64,000 bases of DNA from an uncultured Lachnospiraceae bacterium (lineage in GTDB: Bacteria; Bacillota; Clostridia; Lachnospirales; Lachnospiraceae): positions 45,265-109,264 of the forward strand of contig UQVK01000002.1 in NCBI GenBank assembly GCA_900544445.1, written 5' to 3'. Shown piece by piece: positions 27,577 through 36,118 of the stretch (position 1 is the first letter of the stretch; every line of letters begins with the position of its first letter). The notes under the pieces are model-generated. The model worked only from the letters and a program-made list of their open reading frames with translations. It was not told the DNA's origin and did no database searches. Both the position numbers and the translations under genes were made by a program.

Positions 27577-29355
27577 ATGAAGGAGTTTTATAAAATAAAA
27601 GATGTAGCCATAAAACTAAATTTTATTCTCACAGGAGAACAGAAAAGATATGCTGTTTTGGTGTTTTTGTTATCTTTGATTTCCGCTTTATTTGAAACCC
27701 TCGGCGTATCAGCAATTCTTCCGTTAATGCAGGCTTTTCTCGAACCGGATTCTTTGCGCGAACAGATATATTTGAAACCTTTTATAAGCCTATTTCATTT
27801 GCAGACTTCAACAGAGATTATTGTTTTTGTATGTATAGCTGTTATTTTAATATATCTTGTTAAAAACTTATTTTCGGTATTTTATGTTTGGGTTTCAAAT
27901 AAATATTCCTGTAAAATCCGGCGTGAATTGTCCGTCCGTGTTTTAATGGCGTATATGAAACAGGGATATATTTTTTTCGTTAATAATAACAGCGCACGTT
28001 TATTGAGAGGAATTGGGGATGATGTATCGAGCGTTTATAATATTATCAGCCAGATATTTATTTTAATGTCAAAGGGATTAATGATTTTATGTATTCTTAT
28101 TTTTATTGTGATACAGACTCCTACCATTGCTATATATATGGCGGTATTAATGTTTTTTTGCTTCGCGGTTACACAACTTGTATTCAGAAAACCAATGAGA
28201 AAATACGGGCAGATCGCGAGGGAGTATTCATATAAATGTACACAGGCATCTTATGAAGCGATTCAGGGAAGCAAGGAGGTGCTGGTAACAAACCGTCAGA
28301 GTTATTTTATTCGTCAATATAGGACGTGCATGGAAGGAAGTAACAGAGCAAGCGTAAAAATGGCAGTTGGAGCTGCAGCGCCGGCTAATATTATAGAAGC
28401 GATTTGTATTACCGGTTTGTTGATTATGGTGGCGTTTCAGATGGTGGGATCGGACAATCCGTACGCTCTGGTCAGTCAGCTAGCCACGGTTGCGGTTGCG
28501 GCATTCAGAATATTGCCTGCGCTCGGCAGTATTTTAGGAGCGGTGAACGCCTTGGTTTATAGTGCGCCAGGGCTGGCGGCATCCTATGATACGTTAAAAA
28601 TGGTAAAGGAACTGGAGCAGAAGAAGAGCGAGGATAAACGGAAGGATGATGGACGGGAAATTGTGTTTGAAAAGGAGATTGATATCTCTGATCTGACATT
28701 TTCTTATCCGGAATCCGAAGAAAAAGTAATTGATCATTTGAATTTGAAAATAAAAAAAGGTACATCTGTAGCCTTTATCGGAACTTCGGGAGCGGGAAAG
28801 ACAACTTTATCGGATCTGATTTTGGCTTTATTAAAACCGCAAAGCGGTAAAATACTTGTAGATGGGTTAGATATTGAAGAATTGGGAGAAAACTGGAATC
28901 GTCTAATCGGGTATGTGCCACAATCTATATATTTGACGGATACAACTATCCGGCAAAATATTGCGTTTGGAGTGGCGGAGACAGAGATTGATGATGAACG
29001 TGTATGGAAAGCGCTGGAAATGGCGCGCTTGAAGGATTTTATCGAGAAGCAGCCCAAGAAGCTGGATACAAGAGTCGGGGAGTGGGGAGTGAAATTTTCC
29101 GGTGGACAGCGACAGAGGATAGCCATTGCAAGAGCGTTATACAATAATCCCCAGATTCTGGTCTTGGACGAAGCGACGGCTGCTCTGGATACAGAAACAG
29201 AAACCGCTGTAATGGAATCCATAGAAGAACTTCAGGGTTATAAGACGCTTATTATTGTCGCACACAGACTTACGACAATAAGAAATTGTGACAAGATATA
29301 CGAGATAAAAGATGGGAAAGCAATAGAAAGGGAAAAAAGCGACATATTTGGATAA
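27577..29355 (+). CDS. second PglK-like ABC flippase
   Basis: 592 residues; N-terminal membrane domain (FLLSLISALFETLGVSAILP) and C-terminal ATPase with Walker A GTSGAGKTT (~402), signature FSGGQRQR (~507), Walker B LVLDEATAALD and AHRL. It parallels the flippase at 3157 throughout, down to AVAAFRILPALGS in the membrane domain versus AVAAFRLLPSINR there. It is probably the exporter for the repeat unit assembled from the CMP-sugar and dTDP-amino sugar encoded around it. Confidence 0.85.
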   Translation: MKEFYKIKDVAIKLNFILTGEQKRYAVLVFLLSLISALFETLGVSAILPLMQAFLEPDSLREQIYLKPFISLFHLQTSTEIIVFVCIAVILIYLVKNLFSVFYVWVSNKYSCKIRRELSVRVLMAYMKQGYIFFVNNNSARLLRGIGDDVSSVYNIISQIFILMSKGLMILCILIFIVIQTPTIAIYMAVLMFFCFAVTQLVFRKPMRKYGQIAREYSYKCTQASYEAIQGSKEVLVTNRQSYFIRQYRTCMEGSNRASVKMAVGAAAPANIIEAICITGLLIMVAFQMVGSDNPYALVSQLATVAVAAFRILPALGSILGAVNALVYSAPGLAASYDTLKMVKELEQKKSEDKRKDDGREIVFEKEIDISDLTFSYPESEEKVIDHLNLKIKKGTSVAFIGTSGAGKTTLSDLILALLKPQSGKILVDGLDIEELGENWNRLIGYVPQSIYLTDTTIRQNIAFGVAETEIDDERVWKALEMARLKDFIEKQPKKLDTRVGEWGVKFSGGQRQRIAIARALYNNPQILVLDEATAALDTETETAVMESIEELQGYKTLIIVAHRLTTIRNCDKIYEIKDGKAIEREKSDIFG

Positions 29356-29367
29356 GGGGGATAGAAA

Positions 29368-30090
29368 ATGAAAAAATGCAGAAAATTGGTAATTGTCGGG
29401 GCTGGAGAATTTGCCGAAATAGCGTATGAATACTTTTCCCGGGATTCTGAATATGAGGTTTGTGCTTTCGCTGTGGAAAAGCAGTATCGGACTAATGACA
29501 GTTTGTTTGATTTGCCTGTGGTAGATTTTGAGAGAGTAGCCGATTTGTATCCGCCATCCCGGTATGAAACTTATGTGGCAATAACTTATACGCAGTTAAA
29601 TCGTGTCAGAAAGCGGTTATATATGGCATGTAAACAGAAAGGATACCGCTGTGCATCTTATGTGAGCTCCCATGCGTTTGTGTGGCACAATGTTACAATA
29701 GGAGAAAATACCTTTATTTTTGAGGATAATACAATCCAATACCATGCTCAGATAGGGAATAATGTGGTGATATGGAGCGGGAATCATATCGGACATCGCA
29801 GCGTGATAGAAGATGATGCCTGGCTGACGTCTCATGTTGTAGTTTCAGGGTTTTGCCATATTGGCAGAGGTTCTTTTATTGGTGTAAATGCGACTTTGGG
29901 TGATAATGTGGTTTTGGGAAATGATACTGTATTTGGAGCAGGGGCGTTAACTGTTAAAAGTCTGACAGAACAGGGCAAAGTTTATGTGGGAATCCCTGCA
30001 AAACCCCTTTTAAAAACAGCGTATGAACAATTTTCAGTAAGTGAGGCAGAAGATGGAATTGAAGATAGTCAAGATAGCAGAGACAAGTGA
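29368..30090 (+). CDS. NeuD/PglD-like sugar O/N-acyltransferase
   Basis: 240 residues. A Rossmann-like N-terminal domain (LVIVGAGEFAEIAYEYF) precedes hexapeptide repeats of a left-handed beta-helix (IGENTFIFEDNT, IGNNVVIWSGNHIGH, IGRGSFIGVNATLG). This is the PglD/NeuD architecture; the catalytic His is likely in NHIGHRS. Standing next to FdtA/FdtB-like genes, it could N-acylate the amino group of the dTDP-3-amino sugar (FdtC role), but FdtC proper usually lacks the first domain. Overlaps the next gene by 38 bases. Confidence 0.7.
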   Translation: MKKCRKLVIVGAGEFAEIAYEYFSRDSEYEVCAFAVEKQYRTNDSLFDLPVVDFERVADLYPPSRYETYVAITYTQLNRVRKRLYMACKQKGYRCASYVSSHAFVWHNVTIGENTFIFEDNTIQYHAQIGNNVVIWSGNHIGHRSVIEDDAWLTSHVVVSGFCHIGRGSFIGVNATLGDNVVLGNDTVFGAGALTVKSLTEQGKVYVGIPAKPLLKTAYEQFSVSEAEDGIEDSQDSRDK

Positions 30091-31066
30091 AAAAATCCGG
30101 GATCGAATAGATACTTTTATTCTTGACCATAATACAAATGGAGAATTTGTGAATTCGCTTAAATACCTGTCCTATCATCCCCATGAACGATTTGAGGATG
30201 ATTCGATTGCCGTAATTGATATGGGTAACCAGGAAGTGAAGGGCGTTTTAATGGCGGCCTGTTTACCAGGCGATAATAGCAAACATATTATTTCACATCC
30301 GGGGACTACTTTTGCGGGGCCTGTTTTAAGTATTAAAATGGATATCAAGTCTGCTGAAGAAGTAATCAGTCTGATGATGTCTTATTATGAACAGAAATAT
30401 GATTGCGTGGAAATACGTTTACGGCCTTCTGTTTATGACACACAGCCGATGGATTGGGTACAATATTGGCTGCTGCGTAGAGGATATCAATATGGTATGA
30501 TGGCGCTGGCTAATGTAATAAATTTGCAGGGGATCGAAAATGAAGAACAGGTTCTTACATTCTTTAATGCCGGACGTAGGAATCACATAAAGAAAGCAAT
30601 TAAAGGGGAAAATTATATTTTAAAGGAAACTGAAATCCCAGAAGAAAGGATTTGGAGAAACTTAAATACAAATTTAAAAGAAAAATTTAATTCAGAAACG
30701 ACACATTCATACGAAGAAATTCAGACATTATGCCATTATTTTCCGCAGAACATTCTTTCATTCTTTGCGGAACGCAAGGATGGAAAATATGGAGCGTTTG
30801 TACTGGGATATCGTTATAAGAACGTATTTCATACGCAATATTTGGATCTTAATTATCAGTTTTCTGCAGAATATCCACATTTGTTTTTGATATATGAACT
30901 GATAAGAAAGGCTAAATCAGAGAAAATAGCGTATTTTAGTTTTGGCGCAAGCACTGAGGCCAGAGGAACTATATTGAATGAAGGATTATTTCAGTATAAA
31001 AATGGATACGGAGGAGGCGCAGTTTTACTTCCGGTTATGACTTGGAATAAAGGAGTGGTTAGATGA
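30053..31066 (+). CDS. FemAB/GNAT-like aminoacyl or acyl transferase
   Basis: About 337 residues, soluble. The arrangement of two GNAT-like halves is suggested by FFNAGRRNHIKKAIKG (residues ~180, the R-x-x-I-K-K-A motif of FemAB-type transferases) and IYELIRKAKSEKIAYFSFGAS in the second half. Such proteins move an amino acid or acyl group onto an amino sugar. Given the dTDP-3-amino-hexose genes beside it, it may decorate that amino group. Start ATG 30053 lies inside the previous gene. No homologue with known substrate could be named. Confidence 0.6.
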   Translation: MELKIVKIAETSEKIRDRIDTFILDHNTNGEFVNSLKYLSYHPHERFEDDSIAVIDMGNQEVKGVLMAACLPGDNSKHIISHPGTTFAGPVLSIKMDIKSAEEVISLMMSYYEQKYDCVEIRLRPSVYDTQPMDWVQYWLLRRGYQYGMMALANVINLQGIENEEQVLTFFNAGRRNHIKKAIKGENYILKETEIPEERIWRNLNTNLKEKFNSETTHSYEEIQTLCHYFPQNILSFFAERKDGKYGAFVLGYRYKNVFHTQYLDLNYQFSAEYPHLFLIYELIRKAKSEKIAYFSFGASTEARGTILNEGLFQYKNGYGGGAVLLPVMTWNKGVVR

Positions 31067-31983
31067 AGTGGGAAAAAAAGGGATTGATTTATTGTCCGAA
31101 TAAAAAGGGAACATGGATGGAACAGTTTGCTATGTTGCCGACACCTATAAAGGTTGATGATAAATTAAGAATATATATAGGCTTTTGTGATAAAAATAAT
31201 GTGGGGCGAATCGGATACGTGGATGTATCTCCTGAAAATCCCGGTCATATACTTGCAATTAGTGAGAAACCAGTACTCGAAATAGGAGAAAAAGGTTGTT
31301 TTGACGATAATGGTGTTGTGCCAATATCTATCTTAAAGAGGGATGAAACGATATATTTATATTACATAGGATTTCAGTTAGGCGTCAAAGTACCTTATTT
31401 TATGTTTTGTGGTTTGGCTATTAGCCGAGATAATGGAGAAACGTTTGAACGTTACTCGAAATCTCCTATATTAGATAGAGTAGGGGACGAAGTATATGCG
31501 CGCTGTGGGGTGAACATCATTTATGATGAAGGGCTTTATAAGATGTGGTATGTAGGCAGTTACGGAAAAGGATGGACGAAAGTTGGGGAAAAGTTAAAGC
31601 CGCTTTATATAATGAAATATACCGAATCTAAAGATGGAATCCACTGGAATGGAGAAGCGGTACAATGTATGGAATATAAAAATAGTGATGAACATGGATT
31701 TGGAAGGCCCTATGTATGGAAGGAAAATGGAATATATAGAATGCTTTATTCAATTCGAACGTATTCCCGAGGTTACTATATAGGTTATGCGGAGTCTAAA
31801 GATGGAATTGAATGGGATAGAATGGACGAAAAAGCCGGAATTACATTATCGCCACAAGGCTGGGATAGCGAAAATTTGAGTTATCCATATTTATGGAAAG
31901 AGAATAATGAAACTTATCTGTTTTATAATGGAAATGGCTGTGGGAAAAGTGGATTTGGATATGCAACTTATATCAAAGAGTAA
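31063..31983 (+). CDS. five-bladed beta-propeller glycosidase-like protein (GH43/GH32/GH130-like fold)
   Basis: 306 residues with no signal peptide. Repeated blade motifs are visible: LRIYIGFCD, IYLYYIGFQ, LYKMWYVGSYG, IYRMLYSIRTYSRG and ETYLFYNGNG, each with an aromatic-rich strand, plus SKDGIHWNG and SKDGIEWDR as the matching turn. Glycosidases and phosphorylases of the GH43/68/32/130 group look like this. The ATGA overlap with the FemAB-like gene and its place inside a biosynthetic operon make a role in polymer degradation unlikely; it may act on a nucleotide sugar or lipid-linked intermediate. Function unknown. Confidence 0.6.
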   Translation: MKWEKKGLIYCPNKKGTWMEQFAMLPTPIKVDDKLRIYIGFCDKNNVGRIGYVDVSPENPGHILAISEKPVLEIGEKGCFDDNGVVPISILKRDETIYLYYIGFQLGVKVPYFMFCGLAISRDNGETFERYSKSPILDRVGDEVYARCGVNIIYDEGLYKMWYVGSYGKGWTKVGEKLKPLYIMKYTESKDGIHWNGEAVQCMEYKNSDEHGFGRPYVWKENGIYRMLYSIRTYSRGYYIGYAESKDGIEWDRMDEKAGITLSPQGWDSENLSYPYLWKENNETYLFYNGNGCGKSGFGYATYIKE

Positions 31984-31994
31984 GGGTGACTGAT

Positions 31995-33089
31995 ATGAAA
32001 GTAATGGCTAATCGTCTGGATCGGGGCTTTCAGATGTATCAGCAGGAGTTTGAGGCAAAAGCGTTAGAAGTGCTTCGATCTGGCTGGTATGTATTAGGGA
32101 ATGAGGTAACGCAATTTGAAAATGAATTTGCGAAATTCCTTGATTGCAAATATTGTGTTGGGGTGGCCAGCGGGTTAGACGCATTGTGGATCGCTTTTCG
32201 GATTCTGGGTATTGGTAAAGGAGACGAGGTACTGGTTCAGGGAAATACATATATAGCGAGTGTCATGGGGATCACAATAAATGGTGCAACTCCTGTTTTC
32301 ATTGAACCTGATGAATATTATAACATAGATACAGAAAAGATTGAAGAAAAAATAACAGATAAAACACGGGCAATCCTGGTGGTTCATCTATACGGACAGG
32401 CTTCCAATATGGCTCCAATTATGGAGATAGCACGTAAATATAATCTGAAGGTTGTTGAAGACTGTGCACAGTCACACGGGGCAAGTTTTAATGGCAAGAA
32501 AACGGGGACTTTTGGGGACATAGGCTGTTTTTCGTTTTATCCTTCTAAAAATTTGGGCGCATTTGGGGATGGGGGGGCTATTGTTACAGATGATAAAAGT
32601 ATTGCCGATGCCGTGAAAGTGTTCAGAAATTACGGGAGCGAGAAAAGGTATTATAACCGGGTGGTTGGTACAAACTCAAGGTTGGATGAAATGCAGGCGG
32701 GACTCCTGAGAGTGCGTTTATCCCATCTATCTGAATTGGAAGATGAGAGAAAAAAGATATGCACACGTTACTTGAGGGAAATAAAGAACGAGAGTATTAT
32801 ATTGCCTGGAATCAGAAGGGGCGCTACTCATATTTGGCATCAGTTTGTAATCAGGTCAGATAAAAGAGAGGAATTGATAAATTATTTGACGCAAAAAGAT
32901 ATCGGTACGATTATTCATTATCCAATACCGCCACATATGGCGGAGGCATATCGTTATCTGGATATACCGCAGGGAAGCCTGCCGATTACGGAAAAGTATG
33001 CGGATTCTGTTTTATCATTGCCTTTGTATAATGGTATGACAGAGGAAGAACAAAGCTATGTTATAGAGGCGTTGAATAATTTTCACTAA
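31995..33089 (+). CDS. fdtB: dTDP-3-keto-sugar aminotransferase (FdtB/QdtB-like)
   Basis: About 364 residues, DegT/DnrJ/EryC1 family. CVGVASGLDALWIAFRILG, VEDCAQSHGA and SFYPSKNLGAFGDGG (with the PLP lysine) are present. This lysine motif and the adjacent FdtA-like gene indicate a dTDP-3-amino-3,6-dideoxyhexose aminotransferase (Fuc3N or Qui3N). The dTDP-glucose supply genes rmlA/rmlB are not in the window and must be elsewhere. Start ATG 31995 has AAGGG eight bases upstream; GTG 31986 is less likely. Confidence 0.75.
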   Translation: MKVMANRLDRGFQMYQQEFEAKALEVLRSGWYVLGNEVTQFENEFAKFLDCKYCVGVASGLDALWIAFRILGIGKGDEVLVQGNTYIASVMGITINGATPVFIEPDEYYNIDTEKIEEKITDKTRAILVVHLYGQASNMAPIMEIARKYNLKVVEDCAQSHGASFNGKKTGTFGDIGCFSFYPSKNLGAFGDGGAIVTDDKSIADAVKVFRNYGSEKRYYNRVVGTNSRLDEMQAGLLRVRLSHLSELEDERKKICTRYLREIKNESIILPGIRRGATHIWHQFVIRSDKREELINYLTQKDIGTIIHYPIPPHMAEAYRYLDIPQGSLPITEKYADSVLSLPLYNGMTEEEQSYVIEALNNFH

Positions 33090-33136
33090 CTGTTTGTACT
33101 GGACAAGCAGGCATTAAGTGGCAGAGGGTGAATGGA

Positions 33137-33550
33137 ATGAAAAATTTTGGCGTACAGATGTTGGAATTCCCACAAAGGGGTGATTACAGAGGACATCTTG
33201 TCATTGTTGAGGGAGGTGTAGATATTCCCTTTGATATAAAGAGAATTTTTTATATTTACGGTTCCAGTAAAGATGTAATTCGAGGACAACATGCAAATAG
33301 GAAATCAGAATTCATTTTAATCAATGTTTGTGGACAAAGTAAAGTGAAAGTCAGAGATGGGAAGGGAAATGAGGCGGTTTTTTCATTAAACAGACCCCAT
33401 ACAGGTATTTATTTGCCTAAAATGGTTTGGAAAGACATGTATGATTTCAGTGAAAACTCAGTTTTACTCTGCCTTGCGAGTGAACATTATGATCCGAATG
33501 AATATATTCGTGATTATGATGAGTTTGTAAAAGCAGCAAATACCAGGTGA
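33137..33550 (+). CDS. fdtA: dTDP-4-keto-6-deoxyglucose 3,4-ketoisomerase (FdtA/QdtA/WxcM-like)
   Basis: 137 residues, one cupin barrel. QRGDYRGHLVIVEG at the start, RIFYIYG, IRGQHANRKSEFI with the conserved His, and HTGIYLPKMVWKDMYDFS are the family hallmarks. It moves the keto group from C4 to C3 before transamination by the enzyme just upstream. Whether the product has the galacto (FdtA) or gluco (QdtA) configuration cannot be told by eye. Start ATG 33137 has GAGGG eight bases upstream. Confidence 0.8.
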   Translation: MKNFGVQMLEFPQRGDYRGHLVIVEGGVDIPFDIKRIFYIYGSSKDVIRGQHANRKSEFILINVCGQSKVKVRDGKGNEAVFSLNRPHTGIYLPKMVWKDMYDFSENSVLLCLASEHYDPNEYIRDYDEFVKAANTR

Positions 33551-33563
33551 TAGGAGACTTTGT

Positions 33564-34598
33564 ATGGGGAATGTAGTTCCTAAAAAAAGCAATATGTCAT
33601 TAAGCATATTGGAAGGAATTGCCTGCATATGTGTTGTTATAATTCATTTCCCTTTTCCAGAGGATGTTGGAATGCTGCTTCATGGGGCGTCTAACTTCGC
33701 GGTACCATTATTTTTCGCAGTTTCAGGGTATTTTGTATATAATGAAGATACACGAAAGGTAATCAGGAGTCTGCTACGAAAAATAAAGCATATCGCTGGA
33801 ATTTTCCTGGGGACAGAGATTTTATATTTTAGCTGGCATGTTTTGTGGGGGGGGGTAGAATGGCTGAGAATAACCTTTACTATTAAAAATATAGTAAATT
33901 TTGTTGTGTTTCAGACTACATTTATAGGAAATGTATCCTGGTTTTTAGCAGCGCTCTTGATGTGTTATGGCGTTACCTTCCTAATAGCAAAGTATAATTT
34001 CTGGAAGAAGTGCATTGGATTCATTCCTCTATTATGCGTAAATATATTATTGGGGAGAGTTGGTTTTTGGGCAGGAATAGAAATACCATGGTATTGGTGT
34101 AGCAATTTTGGGTTCCTGGGATTTCCGTGCTATATTATTGGATTTCTTATACGAATATATGAAAAGAAATTTATAAGATTTTTGACAAACAGAAAATGTT
34201 TCTTGTTAATTGTGAGTACAGGAATTTCATCTATAGTTGAAGTCGCGATAATTGGCGAAAATCAATGTTGTATTTCAAATATTCTTTTTATGGTTTTCTG
34301 TTTTATGTCTTGTCTAAGATATCCGGAGTACTTTAAAAGAAATGGGATTATGAAATATCTGGATCATGTGGGGGAGAACTATTCTTTGGGCGTGTATATA
34401 TTGCATCCGCTGGCTGGGGAGCTGATAAGCACGGTCGCCGGGATAATAGGACTTTCCAGTATGATTATATGGAAATGGTGTTTTCCTATAATAGTAGTAA
34501 TTTTTAGTATATTTATATGGAAATTATGGCGTGCTGGAATCAATATTTTCACAAGGATCATTTGGAAAAGAAAAGGTTTGGAGATTTATAGCTTATGA
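33564..34598 (+). CDS. acyltransferase-3 family membrane O-acetyltransferase
   Basis: 344 residues with about ten hydrophobic helices. SILEGIACICVVIIHFPFP contains the conserved His near the end of TM1, and FAVPLFFAVSGYFVY is the second signature region. These proteins O-acetylate polysaccharides or lipid-linked precursors using a cytoplasmic acyl donor. A relic of another member lies at 37331. The arginine that usually follows the first conserved His region is not obvious. Confidence 0.7.
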   Translation: MGNVVPKKSNMSLSILEGIACICVVIIHFPFPEDVGMLLHGASNFAVPLFFAVSGYFVYNEDTRKVIRSLLRKIKHIAGIFLGTEILYFSWHVLWGGVEWLRITFTIKNIVNFVVFQTTFIGNVSWFLAALLMCYGVTFLIAKYNFWKKCIGFIPLLCVNILLGRVGFWAGIEIPWYWCSNFGFLGFPCYIIGFLIRIYEKKFIRFLTNRKCFLLIVSTGISSIVEVAIIGENQCCISNILFMVFCFMSCLRYPEYFKRNGIMKYLDHVGENYSLGVYILHPLAGELISTVAGIIGLSSMIIWKWCFPIIVVIFSIFIWKLWRAGINIFTRIIWKRKGLEIYSL

Positions 34599-35509
34599 TT
34601 TTATCGGTTAATACGGGCTTAACTTCAAGATGTGTAAGTTTAATACAGGCATATTATCTGTTAAAAAAATATCGCAAAGGCGAAAGACTGATAGTTTTAT
34701 GGCCTGTTAGTAATGATTGTAATATAAGATATGAAGAAGTGTTTGATAAAGAGCAATTTTCTGATTTGGATATTAAAGTGTTGGCACCTCCGCCAGCTTT
34801 TATACCTGAGAATATTCCATCTTTACTTAGAAAAAGGGATTTCTTTGGGGTGATAGGTGAAATTGTAAAAAGGATAAAAAATAGTTTAAATAAGAAAGCG
34901 ATATTGCTTAAATATAATTGTGTTGATTACTTCCCTGACAGGACAATTGGATGGAGCGGGGAACGATTTTCACAGCATTGTATCGAGTCTTGGAACTCAT
35001 GCCGAAAAGGTTTGGAGAAAAAGAAAGAACTATTTATTCGTGCATATAGTGAATTAATTTTCGATTCAAAAGAAGGGGGGGCGTTTGATTATCAGGTAAT
35101 CAAATTTGCGGATAAATGGATGGAAAAAGCTGGGTTAATTATAAGTGACAGCGAAGAATATATAGGAATTCATATTCGCAGGACAGACCATAGTACTGCA
35201 ATTGAACATTCGAAATTGGAAACATTTATTTTGATGATGCAGGAAAAAATTATGGATAATACAGATGTACGTTTTTTCCTCGCAACAGATGATAATGAGG
35301 TAGAGAAAAAATTGAAAAATATTTTTGGAGATAGAATTGTAACACAACCTGATAAATATTGGGGAAGAGATAGTGAGAAAGGAATGGCTTCGGCAATTAT
35401 TGATTTGTTGTGTCTATCAAAATGTAAAGTAATTATTGGCTCATATGCCAGCGGATTTTCTGCTTTCCCGGCTCATTATGGAAATAAGGAATTGATAATA
35501 TGTGAATAG
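34595..35509 (+). CDS. fucosyltransferase-like GT-B protein (third of three)
   Basis: 304 residues, strongly AT-rich gene. YIGIHIRRTDHSTAIEHS is the best H-x-R-R-x-D match of the three paralogues, RFFLATDDNEVEKKL the donor strand, and IIGSYASGFSAFPAHYG the C-terminal donor loop. The N-terminus (LTSRCVSLIQAYYLLKKY) shows the Rossmann start expected for GT11/GT23/GT65-type folds. Its ATG overlaps the previous stop. The donor is unknown; the fold assignment is inferred from motifs. Confidence 0.65.
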   Translation: MILSVNTGLTSRCVSLIQAYYLLKKYRKGERLIVLWPVSNDCNIRYEEVFDKEQFSDLDIKVLAPPPAFIPENIPSLLRKRDFFGVIGEIVKRIKNSLNKKAILLKYNCVDYFPDRTIGWSGERFSQHCIESWNSCRKGLEKKKELFIRAYSELIFDSKEGGAFDYQVIKFADKWMEKAGLIISDSEEYIGIHIRRTDHSTAIEHSKLETFILMMQEKIMDNTDVRFFLATDDNEVEKKLKNIFGDRIVTQPDKYWGRDSEKGMASAIIDLLCLSKCKVIIGSYASGFSAFPAHYGNKELIICE

Positions 35510-35608
35510 CTTTTTCCTTATAAAAATTTCCCGTGTAAACATCCAGAATATGGGAGAAATTACGCTTGAGGCAAGAAAGCAGATTATATATATTTGAGAG
35601 GTGTGAGT

Positions 35609-36118
35609 GTGAACGCAATCAAATACCTTATTATAGATGTAGACGGCACCATGACGGATGCCGGAATTTATTATGACGATCAAGGAAATGAACTGAAAAA
35701 ATTCTGTACCAAGGATGCTGCCGGTTTTTTTGCGGCAAAAAAGGCGGGTATAAAGATTATGGTTCTGACAGGCCGGGAATGCCAGGCTGTTACAAGGAGG
35801 ATGACAGAACTGAAGGTTGATTTCCTCTATCAGAATATTAAAGAGAAGGCCTCTTTTTTGCAAAAATTTATTGCTGAAAATAAGATCAGAAAGGAAGAAA
35901 TTGCGTATCTTGGGGACGACTTGAACGATCTTTCCGGTATGCGATTAGCAGGATTTGTAGGATGTCCAAAGGATGCCTGTGAAGAAGTCAGAGCCATAGC
36001 TGATTATATCTCATCAGAAGAAGGCGGACATGGCGCAGTGCGGGATATTATTTCTTATATTTTAAAGAAAAGAAATGAATGGGATGATGTCATAGAAAGA
36101 ATCTATGGGGGCATTTAG
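35609..36118 (+). CDS. KdsC-type HAD phosphatase for an ulosonic-acid phosphate
   Basis: 169 residues. LIIDVDGTMTDAGIYY (catalytic D-x-D), MVLTGRE (Ser/Thr motif replaced by Thr-Gly-Arg), a lysine in IKEKASF and YLGDDLNDL form the four HAD motifs in KdsC spacing; the protein has no cap domain, as in KdsC, which works as a tetramer. It would dephosphorylate a 3-deoxy-ulosonate phosphate before CMP activation. GTG 35609 follows GAGAGG with seven-base spacing. Linkage to the CMP synthetase at 23154 is inference over 12 kb. Confidence 0.8.
   Translation: MNAIKYLIIDVDGTMTDAGIYYDDQGNELKKFCTKDAAGFFAAKKAGIKIMVLTGRECQAVTRRMTELKVDFLYQNIKEKASFLQKFIAENKIRKEEIAYLGDDLNDLSGMRLAGFVGCPKDACEEVRAIADYISSEEGGHGAVRDIISYILKKRNEWDDVIERIYGGI

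Noticed and set aside
35566..35594. Promoter TTGAGG-17-TATATT before the phosphatase gene
   Set aside because: The start site would fall at or inside the ribosome binding site of the gene, so it is unlikely to be functional.
35609..36118. Evidence for Kdo and lipopolysaccharide synthesis
   Set aside because: KdsC-type phosphatase alone does not indicate Kdo: there is no KdsA, KdsD, WaaA or Lpx gene, and all other signs are Gram-positive. KdsC-like enzymes serve other ulosonic acids too.
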